64,000 bases of DNA from Bacteroidota bacterium (GTDB lineage: Bacteria > Bacteroidota > Bacteroidia > Flavobacteriales > Weeksellaceae): NCBI GenBank assembly GCA_023399595.1, contig JAEWOR010000006.1, positions 1-64,000 of the forward strand. Direction: 5' to 3'. A program made the position numbers and the translations under genes. Positions within the stretch are counted from its first letter, which is position 1. The number at the start of each line of letters is the position of its first letter. The notes below the pieces were generated by a model. The model was not told the origin of the DNA. It ran no database searches and was given only the letters and a program-made list of their open reading frames with translations. Below are positions 18,927 to 28,277 of the stretch, one piece after another.

Positions 18927-19922
18927 TTATCTTTTAATCTCAAAAGTTGCTGCCGGTGGAGGTGTTTGAAGCTTTACACTATCCCTTTGAATTTGCTGTG
19001 CTTTTTTCTCTGCATCTGCTTGGTCTTTCAACTGTTGGTCTGTTTTATTTCTTTGAGCTATTTTTTCAGCTTCTCTTTTTTGTTTGTCTGTAAGAAGCTT
19101 CAAACGCGCTTCATGATTCTTTTTTACGGTAACAAAATCCACCTTTTCTTTCTCTAGTTTTTGTCTAATATCTGTTGCGGCTTTTGCATATTCTGTATTA
19201 GGAAGTTCTTTTTCCACTTGTTTAGCAAAAGAAATCCCACTGTCAATACGCTCATCTTTAAGATCATAAACCGATAATTTCGCCAACTCAAATCTCGACT
19301 TCAAGATATAATCATAGATTTTGGGTCTAAGTTTAGTACTTGGGAAATCGTCTAAAACATTCTGCAAAGCAACATTTGCTGCTTTATATTCACCCATTTG
19401 GTAATATTGCTTAGCATTTTCGTAAGCTTTAACTTCCAATTTATTGCTAAGTTCTTCAATCATCTGATTAATGTTCTCTGATTTTGATGAATTAGGATAG
19501 TTATTTAAAAAGTCCTGAAGTTCATTTATCGCAGAAATTGTATTGCTCTGATCCAAATTATAGTCCATAGATCCTTCATAATAGCATAAAGCAGACATAT
19601 AGGCTGCGTCTTCTTTTCTTGGATCTTGAGGATAGTTTACTGCAAAATTTTTGAATTGATGTCCTGCAAGTTTGTAGTTTTTATCATAATAATTAGCATA
19701 CGCTGTATTATAATGCACTAGCGTTACCTCATCTGTTCCTGCCACTAACTTCGTCAAACGATCATATAAAGCCAATGCATTCTTCCACTTTTTCTTAGCA
19801 AAATTATCATTTGCAGCTTTCAGAATAAAGTTTTTATCTGCACTTCTCATTGCTTTCTCTTGCTGACTAACGCAGCCAGAAAGTACCACAACCGTTAAAA
19901 TACCTAAAAATATTTTTTTCAT
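18927..19922 (-). CDS. bamD: Outer-membrane assembly lipoprotein BamD
   Basis: 331 aa. A lipoprotein signal (lipobox LSGC, C17) is followed by five TPR-like repeats (about 30-235), the BamD/YfiO fold that works with BamA in inserting beta-barrels. A charged coiled-coil tail (about 245-320, rich in K, Q and E) ends the protein and is longer than in E. coli BamD. It is co-oriented with rpoZ and coaBC. Confidence 0.93.
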   Translation of the reverse strand: MKKIFLGILTVVVLSGCVSQQEKAMRSADKNFILKAANDNFAKKKWKNALALYDRLTKLVAGTDEVTLVHYNTAYANYYDKNYKLAGHQFKNFAVNYPQDPRKEDAAYMSALCYYEGSMDYNLDQSNTISAINELQDFLNNYPNSSKSENINQMIEELSNKLEVKAYENAKQYYQMGEYKAANVALQNVLDDFPSTKLRPKIYDYILKSRFELAKLSVYDLKDERIDSGISFAKQVEKELPNTEYAKAATDIRQKLEKEKVDFVTVKKNHEARLKLLTDKQKREAEKIAQRNKTDQQLKDQADAEKKAQQIQRDSVKLQTPPPAATFEIKR

Positions 19923-20032
19923 AAAAAATGTACTACGCCCAAACTCGGATTACTCAATTTTAGGACAATCAATTTGCAAAAATAAAATTTTTTTATCAAT
20001 GATTCTTTTTTTATCATTATTTAACTAAATTT

Positions 20033-20659
20033 TCACTCAGAAACATATCCTAAAGTAGCAAAAACACTAAAAAGCAAATTCGTTCTTACTTTTTTTTCGG
20101 CTTGTTTCAGATAATTTACATCATCTTTATTAGCATTAATGTAAATTCGATAGAATTCTTTATTTCTAATTACAAATAATGTAGCCCCAATAATGTTGGT
20201 GAGAATATCTTCAGATTTAGGGGCAAATGTAAATATTCCCATTGCAATTCCTTTTTTCACCACCTCATCTAATGTATTGACGCATAATTTGTAAAAATCC
20301 AGCAATTCATCTTTCAAATGGTCTGTATATCTTAATTCTTGGGTTACAAAACCATGGAAATAACTATACTTAAACAATTGAGAAACAATATACTTAATAA
20401 TTTCTTTCATTTGCATTTCTGGCTTTCCCGACATAATGGTTGCAGCAAATTCGGAAAAATTTTTTCTAGTTTTATGAACTCGGTATTGGTACAAATACGC
20501 CATCATTTTTTCCTTTGAACCAAAGTAATAAGAAATCATGGCAACATTTACATTGGATTTGGTGCAAATTTCTCTCACAGAAGTTCCATCATAACCTTGT
20601 TGAGCAATGAGTTCTTCGGCAACATTTAAAATATGAATTTGTTTTTCAGAAAGTTTCAT
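20033..20659 (-). CDS. TetR/AcrR-family regulator
   Basis: 208 aa. The N-terminal helix-turn-helix (about 8-55) has the TetR signature: IAQQGYDGTSVREICTKSNV and YYFGSKEKMMAYLYQY. The C-terminal ligand/dimer domain is variable. It diverges from tatD (start 20736). A short dyad (AAACA-TT-TGTTT, 20700-20711) in the shared gap could be an operator, but this is weak. Ligand unknown. Confidence 0.92.
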   Translation of the reverse strand: MKLSEKQIHILNVAEELIAQQGYDGTSVREICTKSNVNVAMISYYFGSKEKMMAYLYQYRVHKTRKNFSEFAATIMSGKPEMQMKEIIKYIVSQLFKYSYFHGFVTQELRYTDHLKDELLDFYKLCVNTLDEVVKKGIAMGIFTFAPKSEDILTNIIGATLFVIRNKEFYRIYINANKDDVNYLKQAEKKVRTNLLFSVFATLGYVSE

Positions 20660-20699
20660 ACCTAATAATTTCCCAATAATATTTTCTTTTCAAAATTAT

Positions 20700-20711
20700 A
20701 AACATTTGTTT
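20700..20711. promoter_or_regulatory. Possible TetR operator dyad
   Basis: Five-base arms AAACA/TGTTT around a TT centre, in the gap between the TetR gene and tatD. It is short and AT-rich, so chance is a real alternative. Confidence 0.2.
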
Positions 20712-20735
20712 AATCTATATTATTTATTTTTGAAA

Positions 20736-21362
20736 ATGTTTTTCAACTTCCATCATCATCAACCTCATCTTAAAAACGGAATTTACAACCTTCCCTTGTT
20801 TGCTGAGCCTACTGAACACCTTTTTTCAGCGGGAATTCATCCTCAAGGTATTTTACAAAATGATGAAAAAAAAATGCGGAATTGGCTGGAAGAAGTTTCC
20901 CAAAACAAAAATTGCTTTGCAATTGGAGAATGTGGATTAGATGGACTGCTAGAAACAGATAAAAACGTTCAAAAGGATATATTTCTCCAACAAATTTCTC
21001 TTGCCAACAAATTACAAAAACCATTAATCATACATTGTGTAAGGATGTTTTCGGAACTCATTCCACTAAGAAAAAAGAGCTCACTCCCAATGGTTATTCA
21101 TGGTTTTAACAAAAAACAAAATATAGCCGAAAATTTGTTGCGAAATAATTTTTACATGAGTTTTGGAAAAGCGGTATTCAATAATTTATCTTTGCAAAAA
21201 ACTTTAGAAATAGTCCCTTTAAAAAGATTTTTTATTGAAACGGATGATGCCGATTTTAATATTGATGAACTTTATGAAAAGGTAGCTCAACTAAAAAAAA
21301 TAACAACCTCTGAATTACAACAAATAATTTCTGAGAATTTAGAAGCTTTAAAAAATGGATAA
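20736..21362 (+). CDS. TatD-family metal-dependent hydrolase
   Basis: 208 aa from the ATG at 20736, shorter than the usual 255-265 aa for TatD. The TIM-barrel metal ligands are all kept: H6 and H8 (FHHH), E65 (GECGLD), H100 (IIHC), H122 (IHGF) and D170 (IETDD). TatD proteins are 3'-5' exonucleases or D-aminoacyl-tRNA deacylase-like hydrolases; this compact form is common in Bacteroidota. It overlaps tcdA by 8 nt and begins a tatD-tcdA-rnpA cluster. Confidence 0.85.
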   Translation: MFFNFHHHQPHLKNGIYNLPLFAEPTEHLFSAGIHPQGILQNDEKKMRNWLEEVSQNKNCFAIGECGLDGLLETDKNVQKDIFLQQISLANKLQKPLIIHCVRMFSELIPLRKKSSLPMVIHGFNKKQNIAENLLRNNFYMSFGKAVFNNLSLQKTLEIVPLKRFFIETDDADFNIDELYEKVAQLKKITTSELQQIISENLEALKNG

Positions 21363-22077
21363 ATACTGGCTGGAAAGAACTGAACTTCTTATAAAAAATG
21401 AAGGATTAGAAAAGCTGAAAAACGCTTCAGTTTTGGTAGTTGGACTAGGAGGTGTTGGTTCTTTTGCTGCAGAATTTCTGGCTAGAGCTGGCGTGGGAAA
21501 AATGACTATTGTAGATGGTGACACCGTAGATATCACCAATATCAACAGACAGCTTCCTGCATTACATTCCACAGTAGATCAGCACAAAGTAGAAGTTGTT
21601 GCTGCAAGATTATTAGATATTAACACTGAAATACAGCTCACAAAAATCAATGAATTTCTAAATCCTGAAAGAATGGATGAAATTCTGGACAGTGAAAAAT
21701 TTAATTACATTTTAGATTGCATAGATAGCGTTACTCCAAAAATTACTTTAATAAAAGCTGCTAAACGAAAAAAAATAAAAATCGTAAGTTGCATGGGAGC
21801 TGGAGGAAAGGTGGATCCAAGCAAAGTAATGGTGAGAGATATTAGCAAGACCAACAATTGTTTCTTGGCAAGAACGGTAAGAAAAAGATTAAAAAAAGAA
21901 AAGATTAATAAAGGAATCCGCTGTGTTTTTTCAAACGAAGTTCAAAGTGAGGAAAGTTTGAAAATGACTGATGGAAGTAATTATAAAAGATCTTTTTATG
22001 GTACCATAAGCTATATTCCCGCAATGTTTGGATTGTATGCAGCTGCAGAAGTAATCAATTATTTGATCAAAGAATAA
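21355..22077 (+). CDS. tcdA: tRNA threonylcarbamoyladenosine dehydratase
   Basis: 240 aa, E1/ThiF-like. It converts t6A37 to the cyclic ct6A form in tRNA using ATP. The Rossmann motif GLGGVGS is at 30-36, then DxD(T) ATP site at DGDTVDITNINRQ (about 54-66) and DCIDSVTPK (about 120-128). The RxxxR/CMGAGGKVDP segment (about 146-155) is typical of TcdA rather than MoeB. It pairs functionally with tsaB, which is at 12.4-13.0 kb. Confidence 0.93.
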   Translation: MDKYWLERTELLIKNEGLEKLKNASVLVVGLGGVGSFAAEFLARAGVGKMTIVDGDTVDITNINRQLPALHSTVDQHKVEVVAARLLDINTEIQLTKINEFLNPERMDEILDSEKFNYILDCIDSVTPKITLIKAAKRKKIKIVSCMGAGGKVDPSKVMVRDISKTNNCFLARTVRKRLKKEKINKGIRCVFSNEVQSEESLKMTDGSNYKRSFYGTISYIPAMFGLYAAAEVINYLIKE

Positions 22078-22451
22078 TGGGAGATTTTTCTTATCCAAAA
22101 ATTGGAAAACTTAAGCAAGAAAAGCATATTAATTTGCTTTTTAAAAAAGGCAAATGGAAAACTTCTGGAAAACTCCGAATTATTTTTATGAAGGAAAATA
22201 ATGAATTCCCTTTAGATAGTAATAAAGTAGGCGTTTCGGTTTCGAAAAGATATTTTAAAAAAGCCGTTCACAGAAACAGAATCAAAAGACTTTTACGAGA
22301 AACGTACAGACTGAACCAACCCCTATTTGAAGAAAGTTTCGGTAATAAAACAATGGCGATGTTATTTTGGGTTTCTCCTGAACTGCCACCTAATTATTCT
22401 AGTGTAGAAGCGGAATTTTTAAATTTATGTGCTTCTATCAAAAAAAGTTAA
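22077..22451 (+). CDS. rnpA: Ribonuclease P protein component
   Basis: 124 aa. Protein subunit that helps the RNase P RNA mature tRNA 5' ends. The RNR motif region HRNRIKRLLRETYR (about 60-73) and GVSVSKRYFKKAV (about 47-59) are clear. It starts on the last base of the tcdA stop codon. It is not next to rpmH, unlike the common bacterial order. Confidence 0.95.
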   Translation: MGDFSYPKIGKLKQEKHINLLFKKGKWKTSGKLRIIFMKENNEFPLDSNKVGVSVSKRYFKKAVHRNRIKRLLRETYRLNQPLFEESFGNKTMAMLFWVSPELPPNYSSVEAEFLNLCASIKKS

Positions 22452-22499
22452 CATTTTTGTAGTAATTTAGTGGTATAAACACATTAAAAACACTACAAA

Positions 22500-23099
22500 A
22501 TGCTCGACAACATTCCTTACTTATCCTATGCAATGAGCGCCTTTGTAGGCATTGGCTTAGCTGCAGCTTCTGGATTTAGGGTTTTCCTGCCCATGTTTGC
22601 CGTAAGTTTAGCGTCTTATATGAATTGGATTCCGATGAATGACCATTTCGAATGGCTTGCTGGTTTACCTGCATTAATCACCACTGGAATTGCTACTTTA
22701 GTAGAGATTTTAGCGTATTACATCCCTTACGTTGACAATATTTTAGATAGCATTAACATTCCATTAGCCGCCGTTGCAGGATCTGTGTTATTTGCAAGTC
22801 AGTTTGCAGATTTAGGTAGTTTTCCTCAATGGGCTTTAACATTAATTGCTGGAGGAGGAACTGCAGCAACCATTAGTTCTGGTTTTGCAGGAACGCGAGC
22901 CGCCTCAACAGCCTCCACTGGAGGATTAGGAAATTCCGTTGTTGCCACTACAGAAACCGCAGGAGCAGGAATTATGTCTTTTTTAGCCATTGCAGTACCT
23001 TTTTTAGCAGCTATTTGCGCTATTGCCTTGGTAATTGTGGTTTGGATTTTAGGAAGAAAAATTTGGCGTAAATTTCTGAAGCAAGAAAACACCTCATAA
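22500..23099 (+). CDS. DUF4126 membrane protein
   Basis: 199 aa with four or five membrane helices (about 12-40, 50-75, 84-102, 105-125 and 155-185). The N-terminal GLAAASGFRVFLPMF and the Gly/Ala/Ser/Thr-rich loop with STASTGGLGNS (about 135-146) match DUF4126. Function unknown. Preceded by rnpA with a 48-nt gap. Confidence 0.85.
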   Translation: MLDNIPYLSYAMSAFVGIGLAAASGFRVFLPMFAVSLASYMNWIPMNDHFEWLAGLPALITTGIATLVEILAYYIPYVDNILDSINIPLAAVAGSVLFASQFADLGSFPQWALTLIAGGGTAATISSGFAGTRAASTASTGGLGNSVVATTETAGAGIMSFLAIAVPFLAAICAIALVIVVWILGRKIWRKFLKQENTS

Positions 23100-23102
23100 A
23101 AA

Positions 23103-23123
23103 AGCACTATCAGAAATAGTGCT
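23103..23123 (+). terminator. Hairpin after the DUF4126 gene
   Basis: 8-bp perfect stem (23103-23110 with 23116-23123) and 5-nt loop, followed by a C/T-rich stretch. Likely terminator, although the T-run is broken. Confidence 0.5.
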
Positions 23124-23177
23124 CCTCTCTTTCAAATTACTTTTTCTCTTTATTCCCGAGAAAGAATATAGAAAAAA

Positions 23178-23193
23178 TCTGGCAAACACCAGA
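23178..23193 (-). terminator. Hairpin after gdhA
   Basis: Short stem TCTGG/CCAGA (23178-23182 with 23189-23193), followed on the minus strand by six T. It lies 10 nt past the gdhA stop codon. The stem is short, so confidence is moderate. Confidence 0.5.
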
Positions 23194-23202
23194 CTTTATT
23201 TT

Positions 23203-24561
23203 TTATACAACACCTTGAGCCAACATTGCTTCAGCTACTTTTACAAAGCCTGCGATATTTGCGCCTTTCACATAGTTTACATAGCCATTGGCATCCTTAC
23301 CATATTCGCTACAAGCTTTGTGAATGCCAATCATAATTTCTTTAAGTCTTGCATCAACTTCGTCAGAAGTCCAGTTCAGTCGGATAGAATTTTGAGTCAT
23401 CTCCAAACCTGAAGTGGCAACACCTCCCGCATTAGAAGCCTTTCCTGGAGAAAATAACACTTTATTTTCCAAGAAAAGATTGATAGCGTCTAAAGTTGAA
23501 GGCATATTTGCAGCTTCAGTAACACAGATTACTCCGTTTTCTACTAATTTTTTAGCATCCTCAAGATTTAATTCATTCTGAGTAGCACAAGGGAATGCAA
23601 CGTCACATTTCACTTCCCAAGGTCTTTTCCCAGCGTGGAATTCCGCAGAAGGATATTTTTTAACATAATCTTCAGCTCTGTTATTTCCAGAATTTCTCAA
23701 TTCCAAAAGATATTCAATTTTATCTCCAGAAATTCCATCTTTATCATAAATATATCCGTCAGGACCAGAAATAGTAAGCACTTTACCTCCTAGTTCTGCA
23801 AATTTCTTCACAACTCCCCAAGCTACGTTTCCAAAGCCTGAAACTGTTGCTGTTTTTCCTTTAATATCTTGATTAATAGTTTTTAGCATTTGCTCAGCAA
23901 AATACACCACACCATACCCAGTTGCTTCTGGACGAATAAGAGATCCTCCATACGCTAAACCTTTACCAGTAAGCACACCTGTAAATTCGTTACGGATTTT
24001 TTTGTATTGCCCGAATAAATATCCAATTTCTCTTGCTCCAACTCCAATATCTCCGGCGGGAACGTCTGTTTCTGGGCCAATATGTTTGCAAAGTTCCGTC
24101 ATGAAAGCTTGACAAAAACGCATTACTTCCATATCCGATTTTCCTTGGGGATCAAAATCAGAACCACCTTTACCACCTCCCATTGGAAGCGTTGTAAGCG
24201 AGTTTTTAAAGACTTGTTCGAATGCTAAAAACTTAAGAACAGAAAGGTTTACAGTAGGATGAAATCTTATACCTCCTTTATAAGGACCAATTGCAGAGTT
24301 CATTTGAATTCTGAAACCTCTATTCACTTGAATTTCGCCTTTGTCGTCCACCCATGGAACTCTGAAAATGATAATTCTTTCTGCTTCAGCCATTCTTTCC
24401 AATAGCTTCATGCCGTTATACTCTTTTCTTGTTTCAATAAAAGGAATTACCGTAACCGCAACTTCTTTTACAGCTTGTAAAAATTCTGGTTCATTGGGAT
24501 TCTTTGCTTCAATTTTAGCAATGAAGTCTTGAATCTTTTGCTCAATGGTATATTCTTCCAT
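23203..24561 (-). CDS. gdhA: Glutamate dehydrogenase (NADP-type, hexameric)
   Basis: 452 aa from the ATG at 24561; an upstream GTG at 24615 is in frame but lies over the promoter. It interconverts 2-oxoglutarate plus ammonium and glutamate. Key motifs are the substrate-site Lys residues in PYKGGIRFHP and LPMGGGKGGSDFDP (about 90-148), the catalytic region PAGDIGVGAREIGYLFG, and the nucleotide fold VSGFGNVAWG (about 242-251). Length and motifs fit GDH of the small hexameric class. It is monocistronic, with a good promoter. Confidence 0.97.
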   Translation of the reverse strand: MEEYTIEQKIQDFIAKIEAKNPNEPEFLQAVKEVAVTVIPFIETRKEYNGMKLLERMAEAERIIIFRVPWVDDKGEIQVNRGFRIQMNSAIGPYKGGIRFHPTVNLSVLKFLAFEQVFKNSLTTLPMGGGKGGSDFDPQGKSDMEVMRFCQAFMTELCKHIGPETDVPAGDIGVGAREIGYLFGQYKKIRNEFTGVLTGKGLAYGGSLIRPEATGYGVVYFAEQMLKTINQDIKGKTATVSGFGNVAWGVVKKFAELGGKVLTISGPDGYIYDKDGISGDKIEYLLELRNSGNNRAEDYVKKYPSAEFHAGKRPWEVKCDVAFPCATQNELNLEDAKKLVENGVICVTEAANMPSTLDAINLFLENKVLFSPGKASNAGGVATSGLEMTQNSIRLNWTSDEVDARLKEIMIGIHKACSEYGKDANGYVNYVKGANIAGFVKVAEAMLAQGVV

Positions 24562-24587
24562 ATTGTTTATTGATATATTGTAGTTAA

Positions 24588-24617
24588 CAAATTTAATTTT
24601 TTTTTCAAAACGCACAA
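24588..24617 (-). promoter_or_regulatory. Promoter of gdhA
   Basis: On the minus strand: TTG (24617-24615), a 19-nt spacer, then TAAATTTG (24595-24588). This is a full match to the Bacteroidota -33/-7 pattern. The start codon is 26 nt beyond the -7 box. Confidence 0.65.
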
Positions 24618-24751
24618 CACCACAAAGAAAATTTGCGAATATTTTAAATAAAAAATTATTTTTTCATCAGAGTTTCTCTTCAAAATACATAAAAAATATA
24701 AATTTTAAATTACTTAACATGGAAAAATACAATATTGATAAAAAGAAAATT

Positions 24752-25864
24752 TTACAGTGCTAAAAATTTCCTACCAGACAATGATTGTAGTTTTCCCAAA
24801 ATCTCTAATTCCAAAATTATTGGAAGTAATTTATGAGAAGCCATACCTGTGGAATCCGATAAATCATCTAGTGAAATATGAGGTGAATTCTTCACTTTAG
24901 TATAAATAATCTCTTGATTGGATGTAAGTTGAACACTGGGCTGAGGCTCAGGAAAAAGCTCTTCAATATTCATTTTATTAGTTTTATACCCTAATTGATA
25001 TATTAAATCCTTGACCGTTGATATTATACTTGCTTTATTTTGTAAAATAAGTTGATTACAACCCTGACTATAAGGATCTGTAATTTTTCCTGGCAAAGCA
25101 AAAACATCTCTATTGTAAATATTAGCAAAATTAGCTGTACTCATAGATCCGCCACCAAAGCCAGTTTCAATAACCATAGTTGATGGAGATAAGCCCGCAA
25201 TGACTCTATTTCTTTGGATAAAATGTTCTCTATCTGGTTTTTTAGAGGAGTTAAACTCGGTAAGCAAAACACCATTTTCTTGGAGAATTTTTTCTGAAAG
25301 TTTTCTATTTTTAGAAGGATATAAAGTGGTGAAACCATGAGCTAAAACAGCTACCGTAGGAATTTTATATTGCAATGAAAGTTCATGTACGCAAGTATCA
25401 ACACCTAAAGCCAAACCGCTCACCGTTTGCAAAGAATATTTTTGTATTTGCTCGAAAAAAGCTTCTAAGAAACCTTTTCCATAATTGGTCATATTTCTCG
25501 TTCCCACAATGCTTAAAGAATGGGAAACATTTGAAAATTCTCCCTTTGAATATAGAATTGCAGGTGCATCTATACATTCGTGAAGTAACGAAGGGAATTC
25601 ATTTTGGTGTCTTAAAATAATAGCAACGGAATGCTGTTCACAGAATTTTAATTCATTTTCAGCAAATTGAATATGATTGATATTTCCAATATCTGAAAGG
25701 TGCTTTCTTCCTAACCCATTATGAGTATTTGCAAAATCTTGTTTCGCAAATTCCCATGCATTTTTTGCGCTTCCGTAGGCGTTCACCAGCTTTTGAAAAT
25801 TGATATCGCCTATGAGAGCACATTCCCGTAATGCGATGGCATATAAGTGTTCTTCAGTAAACAT
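24752..25864 (-). CDS. dprA: DNA-processing protein DprA
   Basis: 370 aa. DprA/Smf loads RecA on incoming single-stranded DNA during transformation. The Rossmann-like core shows IVGTRNMTNYGK (about 118-129), SGLALGVDTCVHE (about 148-160) and RNRVIAGLSPSTMVIETG followed by GGSMSTA. A C-terminal winged-helix-like domain follows (about 305-370). It is typical in length. Confidence 0.95.
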   Translation of the reverse strand: MFTEEHLYAIALRECALIGDINFQKLVNAYGSAKNAWEFAKQDFANTHNGLGRKHLSDIGNINHIQFAENELKFCEQHSVAIILRHQNEFPSLLHECIDAPAILYSKGEFSNVSHSLSIVGTRNMTNYGKGFLEAFFEQIQKYSLQTVSGLALGVDTCVHELSLQYKIPTVAVLAHGFTTLYPSKNRKLSEKILQENGVLLTEFNSSKKPDREHFIQRNRVIAGLSPSTMVIETGFGGGSMSTANFANIYNRDVFALPGKITDPYSQGCNQLILQNKASIISTVKDLIYQLGYKTNKMNIEELFPEPQPSVQLTSNQEIIYTKVKNSPHISLDDLSDSTGMASHKLLPIILELEILGKLQSLSGRKFLAL

Positions 25865-25902
25865 TTGCTTGTGTTTTACTCAAAGATACTAAAATTTAAA
25901 AG

Positions 25903-26673
25903 CTATTTTCTTCGAATTTCGTCTAAATGCCCCCAATAATCTTCTTTCTTTTTATAAGGCAGATCTAGGAAATCCTCAGGATGGTTTTCTTTATATTCTT
26001 GCCAAAGTTTATCATCTTTTTCATTATAATAGTTGGGATATTCCCAGATAAACTTTCGTTTTTTTTCGCTACCTTCTTTTTTGTAATAAATAGCCAATAA
26101 AATACCCACAACAGCTCCTGCAGCATGAGCTTGCCACGAAATTCTACTCGGTTCTTGTAAATCTCCAAATAATTCCTGAGGAACAACTCCCCAAATTAAA
26201 CTTCCGTAGTACAACACTACAACAAGAGAAACCGCCACAAGTTTGAGTTCACGCTTTAAAACACCACTTAAAAAGAGAAAAAATGCCAATACATAAACAA
26301 TTCCACTAGCGCCTATTGTACAAGTATATTGATATTCTCCGGTAAAAATATCTATTGGAGGTAAAATCCAAACTAAAAATCCTGTCAAAATCCATCCTAA
26401 AACAAAAATTCTATTGGCGATATTCGGATAAAACTGATACAGCAAAAACATTAAAGCTAGAATAGGAACGGAATTGCTTAAAATATGTTCAATATTTCCA
26501 TGCAATAAAGGAGAGGTAATAATTCCCAAAAGCCCTTCTGGAAGAAGTGGAATAATGGCTCCAAAACAATTATTAAATACTCCAAAAAGTTGAAGTACAT
26601 AGAAAAACCACATTGCGAATAGCATAATAAGTGGATAGTAAATTGCTTTTTTAGAAATTCCTGTTTTGAACAT
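25903..26673 (-). CDS. Rhomboid-family intramembrane serine protease
   Basis: 256 aa with six membrane helices. The catalytic dyad is S123 in GASG and H183 in WQAHAAG; the helix-2 HGNIEHILSN motif (about 58-67) is the usual HxxxxHxxxN. A charged cytoplasmic tail of about 55 residues follows the last helix. Substrates unknown. It is the gene before dprA in the same direction. Confidence 0.92.
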   Translation of the reverse strand: MFKTGISKKAIYYPLIMLFAMWFFYVLQLFGVFNNCFGAIIPLLPEGLLGIITSPLLHGNIEHILSNSVPILALMFLLYQFYPNIANRIFVLGWILTGFLVWILPPIDIFTGEYQYTCTIGASGIVYVLAFFLFLSGVLKRELKLVAVSLVVVLYYGSLIWGVVPQELFGDLQEPSRISWQAHAAGAVVGILLAIYYKKEGSEKKRKFIWEYPNYYNEKDDKLWQEYKENHPEDFLDLPYKKKEDYWGHLDEIRRK

Positions 26674-26792
26674 GATTCAAAAGTCTCAAAATAAGAGCCA
26701 TTTTTAAAAATAAGAAATTATGACTAAAAATACATTTTTAAACATAATATAATACGCCAAAATGTAGTTTTTACTACAAATAAATAAATTCT

Positions 26793-26800
26793 TAATTTTG
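26793..26800 (+). promoter_or_regulatory. Possible -7 box for the DUF3078 gene
   Basis: TAATTTTG fits TAnnTTTG and lies 20 nt before the ATG at 26821. No clear -33 TTG is seen at the expected distance. Confidence 0.35.
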
Positions 26801-26820
26801 CGACTTAATTTTAAAACCTA

Positions 26821-27747
26821 ATGAAAAAATTATTATTCCCTTTAGTTTTCTCTTATGGAATCATGGTTTACGCACAAGAAGAACCCAAAACCACAGAACC
26901 TGTAGTAGATTCCACCAAAGCTTGGTCTATCTCCGGACAACACACATTAATGTTGAACCAAGCTGCTTTCTCTAATTGGGTAGGAGGAGGAGCCAACAAT
27001 GTAGGCTGGCTTGCTGGATTAAATTATAATATGACCTACGAAAAAGACAAAGATTTATGGGAAAACATTATTATTTTAGGGTACGGACAAAACAACACCA
27101 AAGGCATTGGAATGAGAAAAACCCAAGATGTTATTAACCTTTCTACTAACTTCGGAAGAAAAATTTATAAACATTGGTATGCTTCTGCTGGTGCTGGATT
27201 TATTTCTCAGTTTGGACCAGGATATGAAGATGGAAACAATCCTGACGCTAAGAAAATTTCAAACTTGATGGCTCCCGGATATGTGAATATGGGAGCAGGC
27301 TTCACTTATAGACCTAATGACAATCTTACCGTTACCTTAAGACCAGCGAATGCAAGATGGACTTTTGTTTTAGATAAAGATTTACAATTAGCAGGAAATT
27401 ATGGCTTAAAAAATGATGGAGATACTTCATTATTCCAATTTGGATTTTTAGGAACCACTGTTTACAAAATAAAATTGATGGAAAACATTGATCTTACCAA
27501 TTCTGCATCGGTATTTTCGAATTATTTAGATCATCCTGAAAGATTAGTATTGTCTTACAGTGGAATTTTAAACATGAAAATTAATAAATTCATTTCCACT
27601 AACATAACATTAGATTTATTGTACGATCATAACCAAATTCAGAAAACTCAGCTTAAACAAACTTTAGGAGTAGGTTTTGCTTACAACCTTGAAAATGGCA
27701 AAAAAAGATCTGAGAATAAGGACAATCATTCTTGGAAATTAAAATAA
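26821..27747 (+). CDS. DUF3078 outer-membrane-type protein
   Basis: 308 aa with a signal peptide (cleavage after VYAQ, about residue 19). The mature part has WSISGQHTLMLNQAAFSNWVGGGAN (in two conserved blocks), the opening of DUF3078 proteins, and alternating beta-strand segments that suggest a 10-12-strand barrel. Known only as a conserved Bacteroidota family. Monocistronic, with its own terminator. Confidence 0.88.
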   Translation: MKKLLFPLVFSYGIMVYAQEEPKTTEPVVDSTKAWSISGQHTLMLNQAAFSNWVGGGANNVGWLAGLNYNMTYEKDKDLWENIIILGYGQNNTKGIGMRKTQDVINLSTNFGRKIYKHWYASAGAGFISQFGPGYEDGNNPDAKKISNLMAPGYVNMGAGFTYRPNDNLTVTLRPANARWTFVLDKDLQLAGNYGLKNDGDTSLFQFGFLGTTVYKIKLMENIDLTNSASVFSNYLDHPERLVLSYSGILNMKINKFISTNITLDLLYDHNQIQKTQLKQTLGVGFAYNLENGKKRSENKDNHSWKLK

Positions 27748-27753
27748 AAATTT

Positions 27754-27782
27754 AAAAGCTCACTTAAAAAAGGTGAGCTTTT
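27754..27782 (+). terminator. Rho-independent terminator
   Basis: 10-bp stem (27754-27763 with 27773-27782), A-rich loop and following T residues. It closes the DUF3078 gene. Confidence 0.85.
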
Positions 27783-27815
27783 TTATTGCTGTCATCATCA
27801 CAAAAAAGTAATGTT

Positions 27816-28277
27816 TTATAATTGTTTTTTTTGTCTGTGATTTTTTAATGTGGCAACTTTCACCTTTCTAAAAGGCTTAATTGCTCTTTTTATAGGCTTT
27901 AAAGACCTCAAATAAATGGTGACCACTAACGAAATACAAGCTGCTGTTCCCAAAGCGCCACCAAACGATTTAAATTCTTTCGATATGTTATGATAAATAA
28001 GTGTAAAGATAATTGGTGCGATAAATAGATTAAAATTTTTAAAGTGTTTTCTAGAAGAAATCATCCCAATGAAAGTAGATCCAATGATGATATAGGGAAT
28101 ATCATTGGGTAAATTAAAGGTCCAAAACCAAGTATTAAATTGATAAAAACCGCCCACAAGCATCGCAATTAACCCAGAAGCTCTTACGGGACCTAATTTT
28201 AAATTTTTATTTAAATGAAAAGTCAACCAAGAACCACAAATTGCCAAGACAATATTAAAAATAAGCATTTCTACCAT
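27816..28277 (-). CDS. Hypothetical membrane protein, 153 aa
   Basis: Not recognised. Three or four hydrophobic helices (about 4-22, 33-50, 60-78 and 85-120) and a strongly basic C-terminal tail (about 125-153, rich in Lys and Arg). It overlaps the gene before it by 7 nt, so the two are an operon. Both proteins share the small, hydrophobic, glycine-containing style, with FKSFGGALGTAA here resembling FHGIGGKLGTLA in the neighbour. They may be related subunits of one membrane complex. Confidence 0.75.
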   Translation of the reverse strand: MVEMLIFNIVLAICGSWLTFHLNKNLKLGPVRASGLIAMLVGGFYQFNTWFWTFNLPNDIPYIIIGSTFIGMISSRKHFKNFNLFIAPIIFTLIYHNISKEFKSFGGALGTAACISLVVTIYLRSLKPIKRAIKPFRKVKVATLKNHRQKKQL